64,000 nt of DNA, taken from contig NC_058058.1 in NCBI RefSeq assembly GCF_020085105.1, positions 490,001 to 554,000 of the forward strand, given 5' to 3'. Below, in pieces: positions 1 through 10,839 of the stretch. Origin of the DNA: Siniperca chuatsi. Its lineage: Eukaryota > Chordata > Actinopteri > Centrarchiformes > Sinipercidae. The position numbers were made by a program, and so were the translations under genes. Positions within the stretch are counted from its first letter, which is position 1. Every line of letters starts with the position of its first letter. The notes below the pieces were generated by a model. That model made no database searches. It saw only the letters and a list, made by a program, of their open reading frames with translations, and was not told the origin of the DNA.

Positions 1-3000
1 TCCTGGCTCAGGTCGGCGTACGTTGACAGAAATGTTTAGCTGTTATGTTCGGTGGGGCGTGTCCGCCGTCATAGCCACGCCCCTGGCCGTGATGTCACCG
101 GTCGCTGTGTGACGTCACCGTGTGTGTGGTCCAGGTCATGGAGCACTGCATCAGACAGAACAACTCCGTGGACATCTACCAGGAGTACTTTGAGGACGAG
201 GAGGAGGTGGAGGAAAATCAGGAGCCGCCGTCCGCCAAGACCATCAACGTCTTCAGGTACAGCTGAACTCTGGCACGAGTCACACCTGTAACTCGGCGAC
301 GAACGCGTTGCTCGTGCCGTGTCGATACCTGACGCGTTAATGAACGAGGCGCCGTCACACATTTATATATTTTAAACGCACGCATTCAAACATTTGCTCT
401 CGTGCAGTCAATGTTTACATTTAATATCATATATTTGTAAGAAGAAGATGTGTGAGGCGGAGTGTAGTGGATCATATTAATGACTTCTGTGTACGAAGCT
501 TATGTATAACGCATGTATCAATGTAAAAATACTCAACTACAAATGCTTTCAAAATGTTACTTCAGTAAAGTAAGTACAGACGAATTACCAGCAAAATGTA
601 CTTAAAGTATTAAAGTAAAAGTCCTCATTATACGGGCCCTTTATAAGTGCTATATTTAGTTATAGTTATAAGTTAAATTTTAATGTAAACTCCAGTTGTC
701 AGACGAATGTAAAAAGTATATATAATATTTCCCTCCGAGAGTAGAAGCAAAAGTATCGTAAAATTGAAATACTCAACAAAAATTACTTGATCGCTTGATT
801 AAATGCACTTTCCACCAGTTGATCGGCGTTACGCTGGTCGTGTGCTGGAATCCCCGAACATGAATACATTTCTTTGATACGATAATAATGATTGTTATTG
901 AAAAGAAGAATCAAAACCAAAAAAGTCCCCAAAAAATAACGAAATAATTTGGTGCTCTTCGGGATGTAGCGAGTGAAATTGCTCAGTTTACTAATTATTA
1001 GCCCCACTCTACCGGATCTACTGCCGAACTGCACTGAAACATTTGAACACTTCCTCATTTAAAACAAAATATGCGTTATTTTGTTAGTCTTCAACAACTA
1101 CAGCTCCCACGAGGCTTTGACAGTGTAGCAGTGATTAGCACTCATGGGATATGTAGTTGACTGTCATTTAAAGCGTCCTCCACAGATTTATCATCACACT
1201 CCTGAAACTCTGTCGGACTCATGATGGACAGTTTTTAAAAAAAAAAAAGGATGAAAATCGATGCAGCAGAACCAGAGATTGTCTCCCTCGTCAAAACCTG
1301 CCGCCTACATTACCCACAGTGCAACTCTTCCTCTGACAGTTGGGTGGTAGATTGCGGTGTGTTATGCTAGTAGCGGCTAACGTAGCCTGCAGCCTGCAGC
1401 AGAGACGAGCAGCGGGCTGCAGAGGTCTGCTGAGCTCACTTCTGTCTAACTCCACACCAACAGATTTGTTTCGGTTTCAAACTCGTAGTCTTCAGCCCCG
1501 ACCCACGCCGACTCAAGTGACATCACTTGAGGACATTTATCAGACTGCACACAGCTCCCTCTGAGACACTGAAGGCTTTATGCTACTTTAAAACATGTGC
1601 AGTAGTTCTCCTCAACACCTGGAGACACCTGGTGTGCATATTTCCAACACTTGGAGACACGCTGAGGTGGAAAAATCACTGGAGTTCAACTTTAACAAGC
1701 TACCAGTACTCATGAGGTTCCTGTGAGTTATGGTCCACTTTAAAACACCAGACTAAATCCTGAATCAGAGGAGATATTTTCAAATTTGTACAAGTGGTGG
1801 TACAAAATATCTGCTATCAGCAGCTTCAGTCCAGTGACCATAAATCTCCATCAGCCTGTTTAGTCGGATCCCAACGTAAACAGCTTCTCTTCGTAGCACC
1901 AGTAACTAACATCTGTTGGTTTTAAAGGGTATTTCACAAAATGTCAAACTATTTCTTTAAAGTTTGAAAACAAACTTTATCACCTGTGTGTCTGCAGAGA
2001 TCCCAACGAGGTGAAGCGTACTGTCACCGGTCTGTCGTGGCATCCTGACGGTGGCAGGAAGCTGGCGGCCGCCTACTCCTGCCTCGAGTTCCAGAAATGC
2101 TCCAAAGACATGAGCCTGGACTCCTACATCTGGGACATCGGTGGGTGAGACAGACAGACAGACAGTAAAACCACCACAGAGTCCAGGCTGTTCGCAGATG
2201 GATTTATTTTTTCTTTCAGAGAACCCGAACAGACCGGAGATGACTCTGAAGCCGGCGTCTCCGCTCGTCTGTCTGGACTACAACCCCAAAGACTCCCACA
2301 CTCTGGTGGGAGGCAGCTACAACGGACAGATTGGTGGGTTCGGGTCCAGACTGACGGACAGGTAATGTTCTGCCTGTGAAGAGGTTTATTAACCTGTGGG
2401 TGTGTTTGTTTTAGCGTACTGGGACACCAGGAGAGGCAGCCAGCCGGTGGAGTTTTCCTCTGTGGAGCAGAGTCACAGAGACCCGGTCTACAAGATCATC
2501 TGGCTGCAGTCCAAGACCGGGACAGACACCTTCTCTGCCTCCACTGACGGACAGGTAGACTGATAACTGACAGGGAGACAGGGAGACAGTGTTTAAAGTG
2601 TTTTAAGAATTAAAAGTCTTCCCTCTCTCTCTGTCAGGTTCTATGGTGGGACGTCCGTAAGTTGAGCGAGCCCACAGAGCGTCTGATTCTGGACCCGAGC
2701 AGAGAGGGGAACCTGGACCGAGCTTTAGGAGCCATCTCCCTGGAGTTTGAGTCCACTATGGTGAGGTTTATCTGTTGTTATGGTTTCCAACACCACATTA
2801 TAAGGCCCCTATCTACTGCGTGATTCTGGTCCGTCTCAGACTAAAGTTGACCCTTGTGAGAGCAACGTTGTGAAATCTTTGGTCGTCAGTCCACTCCGTG
2901 GTCCTAGATCTCACTGTGACTTGTCCACTGACAGCTGATTCAGCACTATGGAAACCAAAACAGTCAAAACTCTGAAAGAGTCAGAAATTTACAACTAAAT

Positions 3001-6000
3001 TCTCACAATGCGACTGCTGCTACGACCCAGCTCTTCATTGTTCGCTGCTTATCTGGGTCCGGGTCACAGTGGCAGCAGACTAAACAAATTAGCCGGTACG
3101 TCCTTCTTCCTAACCACGTGTTCCAGCTCTTCTTGGAGGATCTCTAGGTGTTCCCAGTCCAGATGGGATATAAAATACCTCCATCGTGTCCTGGCTCTGG
3201 CCCAGGGTCTCATCCTAGTTGGATGAGCCCAGAATACATCCACAGGGAGGCGTCAAGGAGGCATCAACCACCTCAACTGGCTCCTCTCAACATGAAGCAG
3301 CAGTGATTCTACCCTGAGCTCCTCACCCTGTCTCTAAGGCTGAACCCAGACACCCTGCCAAGGAAACTCATTTCAGCTTCTTATAGGTGAGGGTTGGTAG
3401 GTAGATCATCCGGTTACTCTAGAGCTTCACCTTCAGGATCAGCTCCGTCTGAATGACCATAGTCTGGTCCGCATTACTGCTGACGTGGCCCTGGTCTGCC
3501 TGTTGATCTGATGCACCATCTTACCCTCAAGAAATACTTGAACTCCTTCACATGGGATGGTGATTTACTCCCAACCCGAAGGGAGCTATCCATCGTTATC
3601 CGACCTCAGACTCAGTGAGTCCAACTATTCCTTGTCAGTGTTGCGCCACCTCCAGCAACAACAGCAGCTGTTGTAGTTTGTCAAGCAGGGTAGCAGGGAA
3701 GGACCCAAATGCAGACAGGTAGGCAGGACAGGTGTAGATCAACCACTTAATGATAAGAAACACAAAAGGCTTACACAGATTTCAGGCAGTCCAACAGAGG
3801 CAAAACAATTCAGACAAGGAGCAGGCAAGCAGTCAAAACCGAAAAAACAAGTCCAATGGTCCACAGACAGGCAAGGTACAGGGAAACAATGAATCCACAG
3901 AACAACAAATCAGGATGCTTGACACAGGTACAATGACTGACAACTGACACTGAACAAAGGAAAAACTCTGACTAAATAGGGGAGACAACGAGACACAGGT
4001 GCAACTAATCAGGGTGGGGCAAACAATCAAAACTGGAGGGAAAAGCAAACAAAGACAGGAAGTAAAACAACAAGACACACGAGGAGAGGAGAACCCTTCA
4101 AAATACAAAACCCCAAACCATGACAGCAGCTCCTTTCCCACCACAGAGTTGAAGTTCCACGTCCCTAGAACACGTTTCTGTAGCCAGAGTCCAGCAGGCC
4201 GAGGCCTGCACCTTTGCCTGCTGGCAGATTGGCAACACACCTGTGGTGGGCCCACACACTTTTGGTTTTGTGTTGCTTCTTCAGGCAGAGCCCGACTATG
4301 TCCAGCCACCAGGTATATTGGTGCAATAAACATAGTAAGAAGAAAATATGAAGAAAGACAAGTCAAGAAACATAAATAGAAAATATGATTATATATATGT
4401 ATGTATTTTTATATAGAGTATTAAAACATGTAATGTGTCATAATATTTAAGTTTAAAAAAAAATATAGTCTGAAACACCCTGAATATAATGGTGTCAGAA
4501 ACATGCCTGAACATGCCCAGGCAGAGAAGGCTCGGGACTTTCCCCACTTCCATTAGAAGTGGCTTTCCGAGTGCCCAAATATGGAAGATGTGACACCATT
4601 ACTTCCAGGAAAAGTTTGATTCATTCTTAAGAAAAGTAGGTGAAGAATCAACCAGAGTAGGAGGGAAGTTTTGGGCCATAAAAGACAGATGCAGTTCGGC
4701 TCCGGGACCAGCTCGGGTTTATTTCTTGTGAAAGAATAAACTCGATTGCATTGAACTATGACCATGTCCAGTGAATTATTTCTGTCTTGTGACTCTGAGT
4801 TACTGCTAAAGTGTTGGAAAGGAAATCCAGACCCAATCTTTGGTCCAGATCTGGACTTCTGATCCCCAACACTCTGTAGGCGAACTGTAGGGGGTCCAGG
4901 AGGGGGTCTGTGTACATTTGAGGTGGGACAACACAAGGCACTCAAAAGACTTCACCACTTGAAACTCTTGAAAAGCCTGTGAACGTCCCTCTTCAGGATG
5001 GAGAGAGTCACCAGTCTGGTAGGGGAGGGGGGACCTCTGTGGAAGGCAGTTGTGGAGAGGCCCAGGCCCCTGCTGAGGTGGGGCAGTTGGAGCTGGTGGA
5101 TGGAGTCACGGGGGATGGTGTCAGGACTGTCCCATTGTCTTTCAAAGCAACAGTAGAAGTCATCTGAGCTATTGCCTCCGACAACACAGCTCCTGGGGTC
5201 ACAGGGACATGCGAACCCCTCCGTCACGACAAAGGTGTATTCGTTCTGCATTTGTCCGCACAGTATTTACCACCTCAGACCTCCTGGTGGCGCTGTAACC
5301 TTAGCTACAATGTTAATGTTGCTAGCAGTAGATCGCTACGGTGACTCAAAAAGCATTTCTGTAACAAACCTGGAAGCTGCATCTGCACGCTGATATTTCA
5401 CCAAGTTAATTTTTTGTTGTCTCGATATGAGGCCAGTTTGTTATTGAACAGTTCTGGAAACTCTTCAGTTCAACTTTCAGTTTCAACTCTGTAGCCGTTG
5501 TTCTGTCTCTGTCCTCGATGTCTCTCCAGCCGACTAAGTTCATGGTGGGGACGGAGCAGGGCGTGGTCGTCTCCTGTAACAGGAAGGCGAAGACTCCGGC
5601 AGAGAAGATCGTTTGTACGTACGACAGTCACCACGGACCCGTCTACGCCCTGCAGAGGAACCCCTTCTTCCCCAAAAACTTCCTCACCGTGGGGGACTGG
5701 ACGGCTCGCATCTGGTCTGAGGACATCAAGGAGTCGTCCATCATGTGGACCAAGTAGGAATCAGACAGACTTTGAAAGCAGATGATGTACATTTTACAGT
5801 ATTACCTCTGATTAATGTTAAATTTAAAGATGAATAACTAGTAGATAAGATTTCCTTATAATCTGGTCCTCTCTGCTGTCTCTTGTCTTATCTGTCCCGT
5901 CTCTTCTTGTTTCATCTGGTTTTATTTTATTTAGTTTATGTTGCTTCATCTTGTTTTGTCTCTGCTCGTTTGGTCTCGTGTCCTCCTGTCCCGTCCTTTT

Positions 6001-7980
6001 CACCTAGCTTAATCTTGTCTCATCTTATTTAGCCTCATCCCATTATGTCTTTTTTCTTCCTGTCTTGTTTCCAGTCGTCCTGTTCCAGCCCGCCCCATCC
6101 TTGTTCATCCCGTTTTATCTCGACCTGTCCCATCCTGTCCGTCTCATTTAGTTTTGTCACCTTGTCCCATCATGTCTTTTTCTTGTCTTGTGTTAAGTCA
6201 TTCCTTCACGTCCCATCTGATTTCATCTTGTCTTTTCTCATCCTGTACCACCTCGTCCTTTACACCTCAGTCTAATCGTGTCTCCTCTCGTCTCGAGTCG
6301 TCTCATCTTATCTCGTCCTATTTGTCCTGACCTGCCTTGTCTTTTTGCACTCCGTGTTGACATCCTGCTCCACAAGGCTTAAACTCAGTTTTAAACCAGA
6401 TTAAATGATCTGACTGACTCTGATTGCTGTCATCTGTCCTTTTCAGATATCAGATGTCGTATCTGACGGACGCCTGCTGGAGTCCAGTCAGACCCTCCGT
6501 CTTCTTTACCGTAAAGATGGACGGCATGCTGGACGTCTGGGACATCCTGTTCAAACAGAACGACCCCACGCTGAGTCTAAAGGTGCCTCCATCTCACCTG
6601 TACACTGTAAAAAAACCCTCACATTTTTAAACCTGTTTTCAAAGGTCAGCGGGTTTTTTAGTTTCAGTCGTCATGAAACGTACGACATGTTCCCGACCTG
6701 TCTGTTGTTGTCTTTGTTGTTATTTCTGTTGTGGATGTCAATGTTCTTGTTTGTTGTTGTGGTCCTCAGGTGTGTGACGAGGCCCTGTACAGCCTCCGGG
6801 TTCAGGATAACGGGCGTTTAGTGGCGTGCGGCTCTCAGCAGGGCGGAGCCACGCTGCTGGAGATCTGCTCTGGACTGTCGACCCTCCAGAAGAACGAGAA
6901 GAGTCTCCTTGCTGCTGTGAGAAACACTCAAACGCCGCTGAGCTGAGATCTGATCAGCTATCAGCTACATGTTTGTTATTGATATTTTAAAGTTTTTTTT
7001 TAGACATTTAACAGAGGTCCCCCAGCCGGACTCAAACTGGGGACGTTGCGGTTCATGGTTGGCATCTTAAACCCCTGGACCACCTGGCCACCCCTCGCAT
7101 TACAAATCTAAACTCCCCGTTAACGTTTCTGAATATTATTTTTCCCAGTTAGGAACTGAGAAACTCCTCTGCTGCACTCCAACATCCCAATATTTGTATT
7201 ATTTCTTGCTAACAAACCTGCAGTGTTTACCTGTAAACAAGTTCAGCTATTAGCCAATCACAGCAGAGTACTTCAACACGCCATCGTGGAAATTTGATCT
7301 GTTCAGCATTTTCCAATTTCTGTTTTTGATAAAGAAAGAAGAACGATCTGTAGTGAACAGAGAGATTTTGTTCAAGATGATAAAAATATAAAATCGATGT
7401 TTGAATCACACAGTTAACTGATATGATCGACTGATAGTGGCAGCTTTAATATTCTCATTTCAGACGGAAACAGGTTTATGTTGTAGAACAAACCACGAAA
7501 CATTTCAGGCAAATGAGTTTATTTTCTAAATATTGTAAATATGTCGGCCGGCAGATGTTTATAATCAACAGAAGTGACTTTACCGATCGATTTCATTGCT
7601 TTATCAATAATTGTGTGCGTGTTTGCAGATGTTTGAGCGCGAGACGAAGCGAGAGAAGATCCTGGAGGCTCGCCAGAGAGAGATCCGCCTGAAGGAGAGG
7701 AGCCGGTCGGAGCAGAGCCGGGACGAGGACGGAGGACGAGAGGACGGAGAGGACGGTCCCGATCAGCTGATCGTCAGAGCCGAGAAGGACTTCCACAGCG
7801 TGGTGGAGACGGAGCTGAGGAGGAGGAGCGAGAGGGAGGACCAGGCGAACCGGGTCAGGGCTGCACCTCCTCTTTCCTTCTGTCCTCCCTTTGCTTCCTG
7901 CTTTTCTCTTCAGCTGATCTGAAACTCGCAGACGCGTCACAGATTTTCACACCAGAATCAGGTTTTCATATACAGATACA

Positions 7981-8050
<70 letters not shown>

Positions 8051-10256
8051 ACTGGAAACCCGAGGTATATATATATATATATATAACCAGCCTGACATCG
8101 TGGTGGTTGACAAACAACAGAGGAAAGCCGTTGTGGTTGATGTGGCGATACCAAGCGATGGCAGTAAGAGAAGTACCAAGGGCTAAGAGAAGAGCTGGAG
8201 AAGGCCTGGAAAAGGCAACAGTGGTGCCCGTGGTCATCGGAGCACTATACAAAGTAAGAGAACAATCATAATCAATCATAATCATATATAAAATAGTAAA
8301 ATATATATATATATATTATTAATGTAACATTATGTAATGAAGAGAAACACTTTCTTCAGTCTGAATTTTGACTTTTTTATTATCAGAAAACACGAAACGC
8401 AACACGAGATCGTAGCTTCAGGTGAACCAACGGAGGAATTATGTTGCGATTTCACACAGAACATGAAGCTTTTTGTACTTCGACCACAGAGGAGAAAAAA
8501 TCAATCAATCAATCAATCAATCAATGAAGACGCAGTTTCAACTGCAGAGGAAAAGAAAGAGGAAGACTCACAGGACTTTTCATTTCAACATTAACATTTT
8601 AGCTTAGCATAAACACTGGAAACAGGAGGAAATAGCTAGCTTAGCTTAGCATAAAGACTAGAAACAGGATGAACAGCTAGCTTAGCTTAGCATAAAGACT
8701 AGAACCAGGATGAACAGCTAGCTTAGATTAGCATAAAGACTGGAAACAGGATGAACAGCTAGCTTAGATTAGCATAAAGACTGGAAATGGGGGAAAAGAG
8801 AGACTCACAGGACTTTTCCTTTCAACATTAACATTTTAGCTTAGCATAAAGACTGGAAACAGGAGGAAATAGCTAGCTTAGCTTAGCATAAAGACTAGAA
8901 ACAGGATGAACAGCTAGCTTAGCTTAGCATAAAGACTTGAAACAGGATGAACAGCTAGCTTAGCTTAGCATAAAGACTGGAAATGGGGGAAAAGAGAGAC
9001 TCACAGGACTTTTCCTTTCAACATTAACATTTTAGCTTAGCATAAAGACTGGAAACAGGAGGAAACAGCTAACTTAGCATAAAGATTGGAAACAGGAGGA
9101 AACAGCTAGCTTAGCTTAGCATAAAGACTGGAAATGGGGGAAAAGAGAGACTCACAGGACTTTTCCTTTCAACATTAACATTTTATCGATAAACTTGTTT
9201 CACTTTAAAGGAATAGTTTGACTTCTTTGGGAAATCCTCGTGTCTGTAAATATGAAGCTACAGCCAGCAGCCGGGAGGTTAGCTTAGCATAAAGACTGGA
9301 AACAGGAGGAAACAGCTAGCTTAGCTTAGCATATAAACTGAAAACAGCGGGAAACATCTAGCTTAGCTCAGCATAAAGACTAGAAACAGGATGAACAACT
9401 AGCTTAGCTTAGCATAAAGACTGGAAACAGGAGGAAACAGCTAGCTTAGCATAAAGACTTGAAACAGGATGAACATCTAGCTTAGCTTAGCATAAAGACT
9501 GGAAACAGGAGGAAACAGTGAGCTTAGCATAAAGACTAGAAACAGGATGAACATCTAGCTTAGCTCAGCATAAAGACTGGAAATGGGGGAAATGGCTACC
9601 TTAATTTAGTATAACACTGGAAACAGAAGGAAACAGCTAGCTTAGCTTAGCATAAAGACTTGAAACAGGATGAACATCTAGCTTAGCTTAGCATAAAGAC
9701 TGGAAACAGGAGGAAACAGCTAGCTTAGCTTAGCATAAAGACTTGAAACAGAAGGAAGCAGCTGGCTAGATTTTTACATAACAGTAAAACTGAACTCTTT
9801 TAAAAAAAAAAAAATCCACTTACTCCCAGAACTTTTGACCATATCCTACAGCCTTCTTCAGCCAATGGAACTTGTTCAGGTACAGGATGTCGGTCACATG
9901 ATAACAGACTGAAGTCCTGTACTTCGGTCATGTGATGACTCCTGAGCAAGTTCCATTGAGTGAAGAAGTACAGGATATAGGGTTGAAAGCTCTGGGAGAT
10001 CATAAATATAAAAAATATCTAGGCACCAAGAAAACCGTTCTCGTAAAGGACCGCGAGCTGCCTTTAAGGATTATTTTAAGTCTAATTATCTGATCTAATT
10101 TAAAGATTCAGTTCGGCCTGAAAGAGCAGCAGGAAGTTGAGTTTTAACGTCAGACTGAAACGTCCGCATTTTGTTTTCCAGCAGGAGAAAGACGTCAGCG
10201 AAGACAAAGAAGTGAAAGACGAAGCCGAAACTTCAGAAACTGGAACGTCACAGTGA
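1..10256 (+). CDS. dnai2: dnai2, axonemal dynein intermediate chain 2 (5' end outside window)
   Basis: WD-repeat intermediate chain of the outer dynein arm, which anchors the dynein motor to the ciliary doublet microtubule. The spliced product follows vertebrate DNAI2 almost residue for residue: [72 protein letters not shown]. Exons: 1-11 (partial), 135-256, 1998-2140, 2220-2333, 2415-2554, 2638-2760, 5530-5753, 6447-6582, 6770-6916, 7629-7853, 10182-10256. Every junction has AG/GT ends and phases agree throughout. The stop is TGA at 10254-10256. About 485 residues are visible; some 120 N-terminal residues lie upstream. WD repeats run through exons 3-9; the 7629 exon is a charged helix and the last 24 residues are acidic. 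The C-terminus appears shorter than in mammals. No frameshift is seen, so the gene looks functional. The call is secure; only the 11-base first piece and last exon are less certain. Confidence 0.93.
541..775. repeat. remnant of the AGTAAAAGTAC-rich inverted-repeat element
   Basis: This intron stretch has the hallmarks of a common teleost non-autonomous DNA element: AAAATACTC, AGTAAAAGTCCT, an AATATTTCCCTC block and a run of short AGTA/TACT motifs. The same family is seen at 14790-14960, 29688-30253 and 31056-35575. No intact ends or target-site duplication are visible. The rest of intron 257-1997 is AT-rich with no gene, apart from the duplicated segment at 1330-1620. Confidence 0.5.
1330..1620 (+). 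repeat. copy of zinc-finger-gene intron sequence inside dnai2
   Basis: The stretch from TGTTATGCTAG to the CACACAGCTCCCTCT block is closely matched at 38425-38635, immediately before the terminal exon of the fourth zinc-finger gene. Shared blocks include GCGGGCTGCAGAGGTCT, CTCCACACCAACAGATTTG and GTAGTCTTCAGCCCCGACC. No finger or acidic-module sequence follows here, so this is non-coding duplicated DNA. Confidence 0.7.
3036..3625 (-). mobile_element. RTE-type LINE, 3' part of reverse transcriptase ORF (decayed)
   Basis: Read on the minus strand this matches the end of a widespread fish LINE ORF: blocks equivalent to ACTTGAACTCCTTCACATG, GTCTCTAAGGCTGAACCCAG, ACCTCAACTGGCTCC and GATGGGATATAAAATACC follow the order of the retrotransposon C-terminal region. 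Frame is broken many times by indels. It lies in the 2761-5529 intron of dnai2. Confidence 0.7.
3680..4126. mobile_element. unclassified dispersed repeat splitting the RTE-like LINE
   Basis: Purine-rich DNA with many CAGGCAA/ACAGGTG/AAACAATCA motifs, running from about GGGAAGGACCCAAATGCAG to AAACCATGACAG. It sits between two pieces of one LINE (3036-3625 and 4127-4330), so it probably inserted there. It resembles a dispersed fish repeat I know only by appearance. The open frames in it are not convincing genes. Confidence 0.4.
4127..4330 (-). mobile_element. RTE-type LINE, 5' portion (decayed)
   Basis: Contains the block around GAAGTTCCACGTCCCTAGAA, a GTGGTGGGCCCA segment and GGCAGAGCCCGACTATGTCC, all recognisable from the 5' portion of the same RTE-like element. 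Orientation matches the 3036-3625 piece. Confidence 0.5.
4600..5170 (-). mobile_element. L2/Rex-like LINE reverse-transcriptase fragment
   Basis: The minus strand encodes [15 protein letters not shown], then (frame changes) a [10 protein letters not shown]-like segment and [12 protein letters not shown]. These follow the order of the non-LTR reverse transcriptase start (..DVRR..RVNPRKAAGPDG.. through ..[13 protein letters not shown]..), with the NPRKAAGPDG region deleted. Decayed. Confidence 0.6.
5172..5240 (-). mobile_element. RTE-type LINE 5' untranslated fragment
   Basis: CCGACAACACAGCTCCTGG followed by GGGTCACAGGGACATG and GAACCCCTCCGTCACG resembles the 5' leader of the RTE-like element seen at 4127-4330. 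It implies that the L2-like piece at 4600-5170 lies within that older element. Confidence 0.4.
5868..6345. repeat. degenerate pyrimidine-rich TCTCATCTTGTCC repeat
   Basis: The intron before the 6447 exon is made of irregular units of the form TCTCGTCCCGTCTCATCTTGT, mostly C and T. It is low-complexity DNA. Frames reading through it (for example 6045-6275) are compositional artefacts. Confidence 0.7.
7010..7100 (-). mobile_element. tRNA-derived SINE-like fragment
   Basis: On the minus strand an A-box-like TGGTCCAGGGGTTTAAG is followed about 45 bases later by a B-box-like GTTTGAGTCCG, as in tRNA-derived SINEs. It lies in the 6917-7628 intron of dnai2. It is not a functional tRNA because the acceptor stem does not close. 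Confidence 0.5.
7983..8048. repeat. (AT)n microsatellite
   Basis: Thirty-three uninterrupted AT dinucleotides in a dnai2 intron. A shorter AT run at 8066-8084 follows after 17 bases of unique sequence. Confidence 0.95.
8084..8258 (+). mobile_element. R2/NeSL-like LINE endonuclease-domain fragment
   Basis: The + strand reads [24 protein letters not shown], shown here only as the PDIVVVDK and VDVAIPSD motifs, then after frame changes YQGLREELE and [11 protein letters not shown]. These are the signature segments of the C-terminal restriction-like endonuclease of R2-type non-LTR retrotransposons, with the PD...D...K-like catalytic pattern. Only about 60 codons survive and the frame shifts at least once. 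Confidence 0.65.
8500..8525. repeat. (AATC)n microsatellite
   Basis: Six tandem ATCA/AATC tetranucleotides in a dnai2 intron. Confidence 0.9.
8590..9770. repeat. tandem array of TTAGCATAAAGACTGGAAACAGG units
   Basis: About 25 imperfect copies of a roughly 40-45 bp unit: AGCTTAGCATAAAGACTGG, AAACAGGAGGAAACAGCTAGC. Larger blocks containing AGAGACTCACAGGACTTTTC repeat several times (about 8560, 8800, 9000, 9145). At 9195-9310 the unit is joined to TTTAAAGGAATAGTTTGAC and ATGAAGCTACAGCCAGCAGC, the flank of a dispersed fish repeat from which the array evidently arose. It lies in the 7854-10181 intron of dnai2. Confidence 0.85.
9850..9975. repeat. short inverted repeat (hairpin)
   Basis: AATGGAACTTGTTCAGG near 9864 is the reverse complement, with one mismatch, of CCTGAGCAAGTTCCATT near 9942; the arms are about 60 bases apart. 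It could be a small inverted-repeat transposon or a structured element. Confidence 0.6.
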
Positions 10257-10346
10257 ATAAAAACGTGTTTAATGTTTAATGTTTTGATGTTTTCACAGTT
10301 TGAAATGTTCTCTCACAAACAGCGACTGTACATTTTATTCAATAAA
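10256..10346 (+). terminator. dnai2 polyadenylation signals
   Basis: AATAAA occurs at 10256-10261, overlapping the stop codon, and again at 10341-10346. The second is the more plausible signal because it leaves an ordinary short 3' untranslated region. Confidence 0.5.
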
Positions 10347-10839
10347 AACAGTTTCTGGAAAGCAAACGAGGAAACTTTATTTCAATATTTCTACAGAACA
10401 GCCTGAACTACACACAGCTGGTTCAGGCTGCTTATTGGTGAAATCAGTTTTTGACTGACAGTGGATTGTAAGCCTCTGATTGGCCAAACTACAAAATGAT
10501 TGACAGTTACCCCGCCCCCTCGAAGGGTCACTTTATCTGATGTTAAATAGTCTGTATATAATATAATAATAATAATAACATACTGTATGTTGCATTGTCT
10601 TGAGGAATTGTTATTTTGTGTTGTTTATTAGTGTTTACGTGTCTTTAGTTCAAATTATTTATAAATCAGTGTGTTTGCTTCACTTTCCGGTCGGTTTGGA
10701 GTTGTTGAGATGATGCTTTTATTCTGAAGGACTCCGGAAGTCCCCCTGTTGTTGCTGTCAGAGCAGGAAGCGACCCTCCGTTAGCACCGCTAGCTGTTAG
10801 CAGGCTAGCAGCCAGGTGTCCCGGTGTCCCGGTGTGAAC

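Noticed and set aside
3833-4366. 177-codon minus-strand frame
   Set aside because: It spans two different repeats (3680-4126 and the LINE piece at 4127-4330) and is Ser/Cys/Leu-rich without a domain.
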